From positions 186,001 through 250,000 of the forward strand of contig JACJXZ010000010.1 in the NCBI GenBank assembly GCA_020636375.1: a stretch of 64,000 nt of DNA, given 5' to 3'. Both the position numbers and the translations under genes were made by a program. The first letter of the stretch is position 1; the number at the start of each line of letters is the position of its first letter. This document shows, in pieces, positions 32,343 through 40,391 of the stretch. The DNA comes from Lewinellaceae bacterium (GTDB taxonomy: Bacteria > Bacteroidota > Bacteroidia > Chitinophagales > Saprospiraceae). A model generated the notes under the pieces. It was not told the DNA's origin. It searched no databases and was given only the letters and a program-made list of their open reading frames with translations.

Positions 32343-32500
32343 GTAATACTACTTTTACTTTAACATCCGGTGTTCTGGAGCGCGGGCCTCCAGGCCCGCT
32401 GCGACCCTTTTTAAAGGTTTTATTACGTTCCACAATAGATTTTTCATCCAATTCGCGGGCCTGGAGGCCCGCGCTCCTGTTAAAGTAAAAGTAGTATTAC
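32343..32500. repeat. 158-bp palindrome upstream of susC
   Basis: The outer 22-base arms (32343-32364 and 32479-32500, GTAATACTACTTTTACTT...) are exact complements. The inner 23-base arms (32377-32399 and 32455-32477, GGAGCGCGGGCCTCCAGG...) are also exact complements, and each is itself partly palindromic (GGGCCT...AGGCCC). Only the central 55 bases are unpaired. It lies between the stop of the 724-aa gene and the start of susC, both on the minus strand. Confidence 0.9.
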
Positions 32501-32536
32501 TGCCCGTGTTGGAAACCGGTACGGGCAGTGCGATAC

Positions 32537-34711
32537 TTATCTCAATACCTGTATTTCCAAAGGTTCGCTTACCGGGGCAGACAAACAGCCCCAGCTTTTG
32601 TCTTTCTTTATCGCCAGCACCAGATACTTGCCGGAATGGTGGGCCCGCGCCTGGATTTCAAAGGACGGCGATTGTTGAAACTCTGTAGTACCGGGGGCGA
32701 TCACCCAGTCGGGTGAACCATCCGGTTGGTGATAAAGGCTATACAAATAAGCCCTGTCGTTGAAATCATACTCGATGGTGACCCGGTCGCCATCCTGGAT
32801 AGGCTTATTGGCGATGACGTGTGTTTCCCGGAAGATGCGGCAGGGCGCGAAATCGGTGATGGGCCGTTGAGGAGCGCCGGAAAAAGAGGGTGCCGGCCCT
32901 CCGGCTCTTGCTGCCAGGCCGCCGCCGAGTTGTATGCCGGGTGCCGCTCCGGCTTCCTGGGTGGCAACAAGCGGCTCGTTGAATGAAGGCTCGTACTGGT
33001 TCTGGTGAGCCGACACTTTTTCAGCGCCGTACTTCGGCCCCCGGCCGGATATATAGGCTGCTTTCCGGACACCGGCAGGGGTGCGCACCGCTACCTCATA
33101 GTAGGCGGTGCCTTTTTCAGCGTTCAGGATGGATTCCCGGATAGTTGCGCCCGATTTTCGGCCCTTGGCAAGCAGTTTGAGCTGATCCGGGCCGGGGCCC
33201 GCCCAAACGGAATATTCACATTCCTGCTCCTGGCAGCAGCCAGGGTTGGACCAGGAAATGTAGAGCGGTTGGCCCGGCCGGTCCGGAACATAGATCAGCT
33301 GCAGGCCTCCTAATTCGCTGCAATCGGGCCCGGCAGCACTGAAACCGGGCAGGCCGGGAGGACGGGCCCCCTTATCGAAGCCCCATTCTTCCTGCTCCGA
33401 ACCACTGGCGATACCTTGCGCTTCCTGCCATTTAGCCAGGTGGTCCTCTTCCTGAAATCCGGATTTTTGCCGGGTTGGTTCCGGTGCCGGACTGCCGGCA
33501 ACCGCTTCCGCCCGAATCCAGAAAGAGCTGATGGGAATATCTTTACTGCTGTCCTTGGGGCGAATGCAAACGGTTATCTGCAGCGGGTGGATGCCCCGGC
33601 TGAGATCCTGTTTGTCGAGCCGTACCTTGAAGGCTGCGTCCTCGCCCGGTACGAGCGTTACCTGGCCCACCGTAATATCCCGGTAGCCGGGGTGGACGTA
33701 GCGCACCTTGGCAAAAGGCTGGTAGGCAGAGCAGGGAGAGGCCGGGTCCAGTTCGATAAATCCCGAGATCAGGTCCCCTTCCAGTATAGCTTCGCTTTCG
33801 ATGATGCAGGTATCCGGCAAATAGGCAGGGACGGAGGCTGTCGGCTGCGGTAGAGAGGGCGTTGGATATAATGCAGAGGCCGGCTCATCGCCGGCAATTT
33901 GCACCGATGTGCCGATCGTTTGGACGGCCGGGCTGTCGCAGTTTTCCCCCCAGGCCAGAACCCTGAAGTAGTAGGCGCCGGGCTCCAGGGTGCAGAGCGG
34001 TTCGGTGCGGGGAGCGACGCCCAGGGCCTGTTGTCTTTTTCCGTCTATTCGCAGGGGCTGCCACTGCTCGAATTCACTGCGGGCTTCCACGCTGAATTCC
34101 CAGGGCCGGCCCTGGCAGTTGGTGCATTGCAGGAGGATTGCTGGGCGGTTGTCGGCACCGCAGTAGCCGGCGGGTTCTACCTGCACAAAGAGGCTGGGCG
34201 GTTGGCAGGGCTGGGGTGCCGGAGCCGCTATCGGCGATTTGGGTTGCCGGGCAGGCGGCTCGGCAGCCCGGGCCTGTACGGGGGCTGGCGCCTGATACTC
34301 ATAGCGGTAGCTTTCTTCCAAAACCCGGGAGGAAAACTTGCGGGATATCGTACTGCCCCCCCGGTAGTCGATGCCAATGGTGTAGAAGTGGCGGCTCTTC
34401 AGGTTGTCGATGAGGATTTCTGCCTGCTGGCGGTTGCCATATTCCCCCAGGCCCTGAACCAGCCGTTTTTCTCCGTTGCCCATCAGGTTGGCGCCCAGGT
34501 CTTTGGCCCAAAAGGAAACTTCAAGCTTGTCGAGGCTGGGATGGGTAAAATGAAAGGACATTTTTACTACCCCTTCTTCGGCAGTAGGGGTAAAAGAAGC
34601 GTGGAATGTCGGCTCTTCTTTTCCAAAAAGCCCGTCGAAAATTTCCGCCTGCCCGCTCAGCTGGGCGGCCAGGGCGAGGCATAATACCGGGATAATCAGT
34701 AATTGTTTCAT
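32537..34711 (-). CDS. Secreted multidomain protein, unknown function
   Basis: The start at 34711 (MKQLLIIPVLCLALAAQLSGQ) gives a signal peptide and a 724-aa product; the longest frame starts 34 codons earlier but has no signal there. The N-terminal part is beta-rich (FHASFTPTAEEGVVKMSFHFTHPSLDKLEV), followed by a proline/alanine-rich linker (PAPVQARAAEPPARQPKSP). Two or three Ig/fibronectin-like beta domains follow; each has paired cysteines (LLQCTNCQGRPWEFSV; GCCQEQECEYSVWAGPG). No T9SS sorting signal or catalytic motif is visible at the C-terminus. I do not recognise the family. It is probably periplasmic or surface-exposed. It lies downstream of the 370-aa membrane protein on the same strand. 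Confidence 0.65.
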   Translation of the reverse strand: MKQLLIIPVLCLALAAQLSGQAEIFDGLFGKEEPTFHASFTPTAEEGVVKMSFHFTHPSLDKLEVSFWAKDLGANLMGNGEKRLVQGLGEYGNRQQAEILIDNLKSRHFYTIGIDYRGGSTISRKFSSRVLEESYRYEYQAPAPVQARAAEPPARQPKSPIAAPAPQPCQPPSLFVQVEPAGYCGADNRPAILLQCTNCQGRPWEFSVEARSEFEQWQPLRIDGKRQQALGVAPRTEPLCTLEPGAYYFRVLAWGENCDSPAVQTIGTSVQIAGDEPASALYPTPSLPQPTASVPAYLPDTCIIESEAILEGDLISGFIELDPASPCSAYQPFAKVRYVHPGYRDITVGQVTLVPGEDAAFKVRLDKQDLSRGIHPLQITVCIRPKDSSKDIPISSFWIRAEAVAGSPAPEPTRQKSGFQEEDHLAKWQEAQGIASGSEQEEWGFDKGARPPGLPGFSAAGPDCSELGGLQLIYVPDRPGQPLYISWSNPGCCQEQECEYSVWAGPGPDQLKLLAKGRKSGATIRESILNAEKGTAYYEVAVRTPAGVRKAAYISGRGPKYGAEKVSAHQNQYEPSFNEPLVATQEAGAAPGIQLGGGLAARAGGPAPSFSGAPQRPITDFAPCRIFRETHVIANKPIQDGDRVTIEYDFNDRAYLYSLYHQPDGSPDWVIAPGTTEFQQSPSFEIQARAHHSGKYLVLAIKKDKSWGCLSAPVSEPLEIQVLR

Positions 34712-35149
34712 AATGCTTAGTAATGTAGTAGCACTCGTTTTTATTGTGATACGATACCAACCGATGACGAGGAGTTCAAACAGGTGTGCGGCCGTACGGA
34801 CGGCATCCGGCATTGGAGGTGTACGGGCTTGTCGGCGGCCTTTTCAGGTTTTTCGTTGGTAAACAGGGTGTTTAACTTAGGCCGCCTGGATGATTCAGGA
34901 TACAAAGTTGCGGTGCAAATATAATATTTTTATTATATCTGTTGCCAAAAGAGGGGCTTGATTTTAGATTAAGGGTATGTTAAAGTTTTAGCAGCCCACC
35001 TGGATTTGTTATCATCCCGGTGTAGTGGGTGTATAAGTGTGTGTTCAGCACCAACCGGAGCGTGGCCCGGGCCGGCGTTCCGGTTGATGCTGAGCATATA
35101 TGCCGTTGTAAACCGGGAGAATTAAAAAGAGCGAGGCAAGCACACTCAT
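34712..35149. other. Gap with a long hairpin
   Basis: This 438-bp stretch between two minus-strand genes contains no credible gene. At 35044-35094 TTCAGCACCAACCGGAGCG pairs with CGTTCCGGTTGATGCTGAG around a CCCGGGCC centre. The hairpin follows the stop of the 370-aa gene and probably terminates it. The AT-rich stretch near 34915-34945 may hold the promoter of the 724-aa gene. Confidence 0.5.
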
Positions 35150-36262
35150 TTACTGGTTCCCGGCGTATTCCTGCTCCCGGATTTTCTTCTGGTACAATTC
35201 CTGCCTGGCCTGGGCGTTGCCGGGTTTGGTAATATCCAGCATCTCTGGCGCGTCGGGGTGGTTGCGGTTGATATCCCGGCCGAGGAAGGAGAGGTTGTTC
35301 TTCAGCACTTTTTCCGTTTCTACATTGGCCTCTTCGATGAGGCGGCCCATGTCTGACTCGGTAATGTACTGGCCGGTTTTCAGTTTGCGCTTGGCAATTT
35401 CCTTGGCGACGTCCCTGCCGACCGTTTCGTTGTAGTAGTTTTTCCACTCCTTCACCCTTTCATTCCCACCGCTGGTGCGTACCTCCTGTTGTTCGTGGGC
35501 GATCCGCTGCCGGACGAGATGAGAGCTGACCTCGTCGGCCACGTAGCTGGCCTGGCGCTCCATCTCCGGAGCCACCTTCGTGCCTTCTACCAGAGCGGTG
35601 CGCACTTCCTCGTCGTAATTTTCCAGCCGGTATTCCTGCATGGCCTGGCGAAGCGCGTTGTACGAATAATCGCCCTGCCTGCCGAGGCCTTCCAGCCAGC
35701 GGCTGCTGTTGGCCGAGTACTTGAAATAGGATTGCAACCCGTCGCGGGCGGCATTGCTTTTGATATTGGACAGGGGCACTACTACCTTATCCATAAAATC
35801 CTGCCAGTTTTCTATCTTTTCTCCTTTCTTCACCATGGTAACACCGAGGGCAAGGGAAATGCCGGCCGGCACGCCCTTGGTGAGGGCCTGGGCGGTGGCC
35901 GTCTCGGCAAAGCGGTGGATGAACTCGTCTGCGGAGAGCGCCGGCCGGGAACTGCGGGCAGGCGCCTGTTGGCTGTAATCATTGTAGGGGCGGGGCCGAT
36001 AGCCTTCCCGGTTGTCCTGCTTCTGTTCATCGGGGCTGACATAAATGGTTTCGCGCTCCCCATTTTCTTCGGCATACGCCCCGCCGACAGAGGCTTCCTT
36101 GTAGCGTGGGCTGGAATCCTGTCCCTCCCGGCCTTCGAGGCTGATCTTCAGGCCGGCCTTATCGAGCATTCCAATAATGAGGATCATTGCAAAAATAAAG
36201 CCGAGGAGACGCAGCAATGTATTCGTTCCTCCACTATTTGGCCGTGAGTAGCGGTTTTCCAT
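35150..36262 (-). CDS. Membrane-anchored protein with glucosaminidase-like segment
   Basis: The 370-aa product has a single N-terminal membrane helix (LLRLLGFIFAMILIIGMLDKAG, about 17-38) and a charged linker. From about residue 112 follows FIHRFAETATAQALTKGVPAGISLALGVTMVKKG. This resembles the opening of glucosaminidase (peptidoglycan hydrolase) domains, FIxRFxxxAxxEMxxTGIPASIxLAQGLLESG. The glutamate that acts as the catalytic acid in those enzymes (in LLESG) is replaced in the VTMVKKG segment, so an enzymatic role is doubtful. The C-terminal half is helical and charged. The resemblance is an inference from motif order. Function is unknown. Confidence 0.6.
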   Translation of the reverse strand: MENRYSRPNSGGTNTLLRLLGFIFAMILIIGMLDKAGLKISLEGREGQDSSPRYKEASVGGAYAEENGERETIYVSPDEQKQDNREGYRPRPYNDYSQQAPARSSRPALSADEFIHRFAETATAQALTKGVPAGISLALGVTMVKKGEKIENWQDFMDKVVVPLSNIKSNAARDGLQSYFKYSANSSRWLEGLGRQGDYSYNALRQAMQEYRLENYDEEVRTALVEGTKVAPEMERQASYVADEVSSHLVRQRIAHEQQEVRTSGGNERVKEWKNYYNETVGRDVAKEIAKRKLKTGQYITESDMGRLIEEANVETEKVLKNNLSFLGRDINRNHPDAPEMLDITKPGNAQARQELYQKKIREQEYAGNQ

Positions 36263-36875
36263 GAGTTATTATTTTTTAAATGTGAATGAAATTGTATGCT
36301 TAAACCTACTAAGGTAACAAAGATTGGCAAAGTTTGGGAGGCCAACCCCGGGGTTTATATGGAAAGGATAGAAATGGCAAGGGAACGGTAGGAGAGAGTG
36401 ATGCTGTAGATGCCCGGGCGCGGCGGATGTTTGCCCGGCCCGGGAAAGGGCTGAGGATTTGTAGCGCGCCGCCTGCGCCAATGCCTTAGTCTGGCTACCC
36501 GTCTAAGTTTGGACACTCCACGCCTCCTGTACACGCTCGGACTCGACTCCGCTCGGCTTTCCCCTTTCTGCTGTCCAACCTTAGACGGGTCGCCCTTAGT
36601 TTGACTTTACTACTTTTGAAAACACCTGATTTTTACTGTAGTAGTGAAAGCAGTTATAGTCAAAGTATAATTGCTTCAAAACAGGCTATCTATGAAATAA
36701 AAAATTATCATTATAGTAGCGAGCCAATTTTTTTCTAATTATCGATATCGTATCTTAACCTATGATGTCGATAATTAGATCGATATTAGGTTATACACTG
36801 TATAAATACCCGAACAAAAGTAGTAAAGCACAAAATGTGCTCTATGTGTTAAAAAAATCACTCAAACCCGATAAC
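36263..36875. other. Gap with an inverted repeat upstream of the VOC gene
   Basis: This 613-bp divergent gap has no credible gene; the frame open from 36762 lacks protein-like composition before 36876. At 36497-36590 ACCCGTCTAAGTTTGGACA pairs with TGTCCAACCTTAGACGGGT with one mismatch, and the centre contains CTCGGACTCGACTCCGCTCGG. The stretch 36600-36760 is AT-rich and should hold the promoters. Confidence 0.5.
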
Positions 36876-37277
36876 ATGAAAAGAGTAACCGGCATCGGCG
36901 GCATTTTTTTCAAAGCCAGAGACCCTAAGGCCCTGCAGGGCTGGTACCAGAAACACCTCGGCCTTCCCGCCACCCCCGACGGCTATATCGTCCTCCAATG
37001 GGGGCAGGAGGGCGACTCGGGCTACACGGTATGGAGCGCCATGCCCGAAAGCACCCAGTATTATGCGCCCAGTTCCTCCCCCTTCATGATCAACTACCGG
37101 GTGGACAACCTGGACGCCCTGCTCGCCGTGCTGCGGGAAGAAGGGGTAGAGATTGTCGGCGAGCCGGAGGAGTACGACTACGGCAAGTTCGGCTGGATCA
37201 TGGACCCGGAAGGCAATAAGATCGAGCTGTGGGAACCGCGGGATGAAGTATTTCGGGAGGTGAATAAGCTGGGGTGA
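36876..37277 (+). CDS. VOC (glyoxalase/bleomycin-resistance) family protein
   Basis: The start at 36876 (MKRVTGIGGIFFKARDP) gives a 133-aa single-unit VOC protein of the usual length. The N-terminal betaalphabetabetabeta unit has GGIFFKARDPKALQGWYQKHLGL, and the second unit ends with FGWIMDPEGNKIELWEP, where the Glu of IELWEP is the usual metal ligand. A histidine partner in the first unit is not obvious. Members act as glyoxalases, isomerases or metal-binding resistance proteins; this one cannot be assigned a substrate. It ends 3 bp from the convergent lgt gene. Confidence 0.85.
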   Translation: MKRVTGIGGIFFKARDPKALQGWYQKHLGLPATPDGYIVLQWGQEGDSGYTVWSAMPESTQYYAPSSSPFMINYRVDNLDALLAVLREEGVEIVGEPEEYDYGKFGWIMDPEGNKIELWEPRDEVFREVNKLG

Positions 37278-37280
37278 GCG

Positions 37281-38447
37281 TTATGAATTCTTCTTACCCG
37301 TTCTCCGCCAGAGTACCACAACCCCCGCCAACCCGATCAGGAACAACACCACGGAGATAAATTCCGCCTGGGTATAGGTAACGCCTAAGTTCGTATACTC
37401 CGGATTGACCCGAATCTTTTCGATCCAGAAACGCTCAACGCCGTTGAAAATGAGGTAGATAAAGAAAAGCATGCCCGGATAGGCTGCCACTCTGTTGCGC
37501 AGGGCGAGCAGGATGGCGCCGATCAGCAGGGCGGCAATCGTTTCATACACAGGGGTGGGAAAAACCGGAGGGTTCAGGTGGTGGTTGTAGCGCCCCTGAA
37601 AGCCTTCTATCAGCACACCTTCGTTGAGCACGTTGTGCGGGTAATCATACGCCCACAGCCAGTCGGGCAGGAACCACCAGCCGGGTTGAGGCAGGGTACT
37701 GGCGATGCCCCAGTCGCCGTCGCCAGCCAGGTGGCAGCCCAGGCGGCCGACGCCATAAGCGATGATGAGGGCCGGCGCCACGGCGTCCAGCACGGGCATC
37801 ACCGGGATTTTTTTGCGGCGCAGGTAGAAGGTGACGGCCAGGAAGCCGAATATGAGGCCGCCGTAGATGGCCAGGCCGCCGCCGGAAAAGATCGTTCCGG
37901 CGGGGTCTTTGATCAGGGCGTCAATGTCTTCGACAATAGCAAAAACCTTGGCGCCAACCACCCCGGAGATCGCCGCGATCATGGTGATTTCGCCGATGCG
38001 GTCGTGAGGATAAATGTCTTTTACTTCCACTCTGGGTTTCGGTAGCGCTTTCTTTTGGGCTTCCCAGTAGCGCCCGCCGGCAAAGATGGCGGCCATGGCC
38101 AGGCCCGTCCACCAGGTTCCGTCCAGTGAAAGGAGGACTCCGGCGGCATCCTGCTTGAGCAGCTCCAGGTTCTGAACGGCGTAGAAGCCCTTATAGCCCA
38201 ACACAAAACCCCAGATGGCATTGGAGATCAGCTCGGCACGGCCGGCCGGCTTACCGTATTCAAATTGCACCTTCGCCGGCCGGAAAACGCCCTTTTGAGC
38301 CCTGATCTTCAGCTCCCGGTGCAGGATCACTGCCGCCGAGAGGATGGCCAGGACCAGCAACAGGCCAAAGGTCTTGAAGATCGACAGCCAGTTGTCGACG
38401 GGGGTGCCGAAGAGATCGTGGAACAGGTAGGAAAGGTCGGGGTACAT
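37281..38447 (-). CDS. lgt: Prolipoprotein diacylglyceryl transferase
   Basis: Lgt transfers diacylglycerol from phosphatidylglycerol to the lipobox cysteine of prelipoproteins in the inner membrane. The 388-aa product has at least seven hydrophobic segments. The family signature appears as AIYGGLIFGFLAVTFYLRRK, then YGVGRLGCHLAGDGDWG (the GRxGN region in its Bacteroidota form) and FPTPVYETIAALLIGAIL. It ends with FFIYLIFNGVERFWIEKIRVN. It is longer than E. coli Lgt because of extra N-terminal helices. The window itself encodes several lipoproteins (Omp28-like, SusD, phytase) that would be clients. Confidence 0.85.
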   Translation of the reverse strand: MYPDLSYLFHDLFGTPVDNWLSIFKTFGLLLVLAILSAAVILHRELKIRAQKGVFRPAKVQFEYGKPAGRAELISNAIWGFVLGYKGFYAVQNLELLKQDAAGVLLSLDGTWWTGLAMAAIFAGGRYWEAQKKALPKPRVEVKDIYPHDRIGEITMIAAISGVVGAKVFAIVEDIDALIKDPAGTIFSGGGLAIYGGLIFGFLAVTFYLRRKKIPVMPVLDAVAPALIIAYGVGRLGCHLAGDGDWGIASTLPQPGWWFLPDWLWAYDYPHNVLNEGVLIEGFQGRYNHHLNPPVFPTPVYETIAALLIGAILLALRNRVAAYPGMLFFIYLIFNGVERFWIEKIRVNPEYTNLGVTYTQAEFISVVLFLIGLAGVVVLWRRTGKKNS

Positions 38448-38763
38448 AGGCTTTGAATCAGTATGTCATTCTGTGTGTGGCAATATTAGCTAAACCTTGG
38501 GGAATATTTGCATACTACTGTACATAACGCTTTTTTTGCCACTAAGACACGAAAACACTAAGACGGCACAAAGCCGATAGCCTATCGGCTTTGTGGGGCA
38601 CGTCTTGCCAGCGTTCGACTGAACTCACGCCAAAGTCCGGGTAAACTTTGAGGCTTGGTGCCTGCCCGCGAGGTCGCGGCCGTGCAGGCAGGCCTTCATG
38701 GCTATGGGCTTTTGGCTCCTTCATGCACGGTAGTCAGGGCCTACCCGGCAAGTTGAGTCCGCG
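38448..38763. other. Gap carrying MITE-like element copy 2
   Basis: This 316-bp gap between two minus-strand genes has no credible gene. Most of it (38512-38734) is the second copy of the TACTAC-ended repeat, described separately; the rest is lgt upstream sequence. Confidence 0.6.
38512..38734. repeat. MITE-like palindromic element, copy 2
   Basis: The left end is ATACTACTGTACAT and the right end TGCACGGTAGT. The inner hairpin reads GCCACTAAGACACG with a centre AGCCGATAGCCTATCGGCT. The right flank (CTTCATGGCTATGGGCTTTTGGCTCC) is the reverse complement of the left flank of the copy at 376 (GGAGCCAAACGCCCATAGCC), which shows that both belong to one family. This copy is about 223 bp, with extra sequence between hairpin and right end. 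Confidence 0.65.
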
Positions 38764-40119
38764 TTAATTTACATATCTTGCCTCCACCCCCGCCATTTCC
38801 ACCTCCATCTCCCCTTTCTCATTGATCCGCTGCAGGCTCACCGGCGCCAGGCGGTTGAGCAGTTCTTTCCGCAGGGGCGCTTCGATGCGGATGTAGTTGT
38901 CGGTAAAGCCCGACATCTTGCCTTTCTCCTTGCTGTGTTCGAAGAGTACCTCCCGGCTCTGCCCGAGGTGTTGTCCGTAAAAAAAGCGGCGCTTTTTCTC
39001 GCTGAGGATGGTGAGCATCTGGTTTCGGCGGCGGCGTTCTTCCATATCGACAGCCCCCTCCATGTCGATGGCCGGGGTATTGGGCCGTTCCGAGTAGGTG
39101 AACACGTGCAGGTAGCTGATGTCCAGCTCGTTGATGAAGCGGTACGTTTCCAGGAAGTCCTCCTCTGTTTCTCCGGGGAAGCCGACGATCACGTCCACGC
39201 CGATGCAGCAGTGGGGCATCAGCGTTTTAATTTTCGCCACCCGTTCCGCATACAGCTCGCGCCGGTACCGGCGGCGCATCTGCCGCAGCTGTTTGTTGTT
39301 GCCCGACTGCAGGGGCATGTGGAAATGGGGAACGAAGCGCTCCGACTGCGCGACAAATTCAATAACCTCATCCGTACACAGGTTCGGCTCGATGGAGGAA
39401 ATCCGAAACCGGTTGATGCCTTCCACCTGGTCCAGTTCGCGGATCAGGTCGATGAAGAGGGCTTCTTTTTTGGGCCGGGCGCCTTCGATGACTTCGGTGC
39501 CGTTCCCGAAGTCGCCGATGTTAACGCCGGTCAGCACGATTTCCTTCACCCCCCTGTCTGCGATGCTTCGGGCGTTGGCCACTACATTTTCGACGGTGTC
39601 GCTGCGGCTGCGGCCGCGTGCCAGGGGGATGGTGCAGAAGGTGCACTTGTAGTCGCAGCCGTCCTGTACTTTGAGGAAGGAGCGGGTGCGGTCGCCGAAG
39701 GAAAAGGCATTGACGAAATCTTTGGCTTCCGTCACCTCTCCGGCGCGGACCATCCCCTTGCCCGGCGCTTTGCTCAGCCCGTCGACATAGTCGAGGATGC
39801 GGAATTTCTCGGCGGCCCCCAGCACCAGGTCGACGCCTTCTATGCCGGCGATCTCTTCCGGCTTCAGCTGGGCGTAGCAGCCCACCACTATCACCTTGGC
39901 CCCGGGCGAGTATTTCAGGGCCCGGCGCACGATCTGCCGGCACTTGCGGTCGGCAAAGTCCGTCACTGAGCAGGTGTTGACGACGTATATGTCCGCCCCG
40001 TCCCGGAAGCCCACCTCTGCATAGCCGGCCGATTCGAAGAGCCGCCCGATAGAGGAAGTTTCCGAGTAATTGAGCTTGCAGCCCAAGGTATAGAACGCGA
40101 CCGTCCGCGGTGTTGCCAT
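38764..40119 (-). CDS. mtaB: tRNA t6A37 methylthiotransferase MtaB
   Basis: MtaB converts t6A37 to ms2t6A37 in ANN-decoding tRNAs using two [4Fe-4S] clusters and SAM. The N-terminal UPF0004 domain has GCKLNYSE with Cys14, Cys50 in VVNTCSV and Cys81 in GCYAQ. The radical-SAM cluster is Cys155, Cys159 and Cys162 in QDGCDYKCTFCTIP. GFPGETEEDFLET and HVFTYSERPNTPA are conserved further on, and a C-terminal TRAM-like domain ends the protein. The 451-aa length is normal for MtaB. It stands alone on the minus strand and is separated from its upstream neighbour by the TTCGCTA array. Confidence 0.93.
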   Translation of the reverse strand: MATPRTVAFYTLGCKLNYSETSSIGRLFESAGYAEVGFRDGADIYVVNTCSVTDFADRKCRQIVRRALKYSPGAKVIVVGCYAQLKPEEIAGIEGVDLVLGAAEKFRILDYVDGLSKAPGKGMVRAGEVTEAKDFVNAFSFGDRTRSFLKVQDGCDYKCTFCTIPLARGRSRSDTVENVVANARSIADRGVKEIVLTGVNIGDFGNGTEVIEGARPKKEALFIDLIRELDQVEGINRFRISSIEPNLCTDEVIEFVAQSERFVPHFHMPLQSGNNKQLRQMRRRYRRELYAERVAKIKTLMPHCCIGVDVIVGFPGETEEDFLETYRFINELDISYLHVFTYSERPNTPAIDMEGAVDMEERRRRNQMLTILSEKKRRFFYGQHLGQSREVLFEHSKEKGKMSGFTDNYIRIEAPLRKELLNRLAPVSLQRINEKGEMEVEMAGVEARYVN

Positions 40120-40270
40120 GACAAAAAATTATCGGTCGAAGAATATCGGGTATCGTGTTTGTGAACAGTGCAGATGGAAATAGAGTTGCACGGCCCGCAA
40201 AAGAAGTGCAAAGATAGGGAATTCAGTGTTGACTGCAAATACCCGGATGGTATAGGGCCCGGGGGTGATG

Positions 40271-40347
40271 TTCGCTGTTCGCTATTCGCTGTTCGCTATT
40301 CGCTGTTCGCTATTCGCTATTCGCTATTCGCTATTCGCGGTTCGCGG
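40271..40347 (+). repeat. TTCGCTR heptamer array, 11 units
   Basis: Eleven uninterrupted 7-bp units read TTCGCTG, TTCGCTA, TTCGCTG, TTCGCTA, TTCGCTG, then four TTCGCTA and two TTCGCGG. It lies in the 272-bp gap between mtaB and the 1156-aa envelope gene. Pure heptamer arrays of this length are prone to slippage, so the copy number may vary between strains. Confidence 0.95.
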
Positions 40348-40391
40348 TTTTACCCGGCCGAGGCACGAGGACGGACGCGGTTCGGCGGACG

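Noticed and set aside
40271..40347. Possible CRISPR or regulatory iteron array
   Set aside because: Contiguous 7-bp units without spacers; no replication gene in the window. Treated as a simple tandem repeat.
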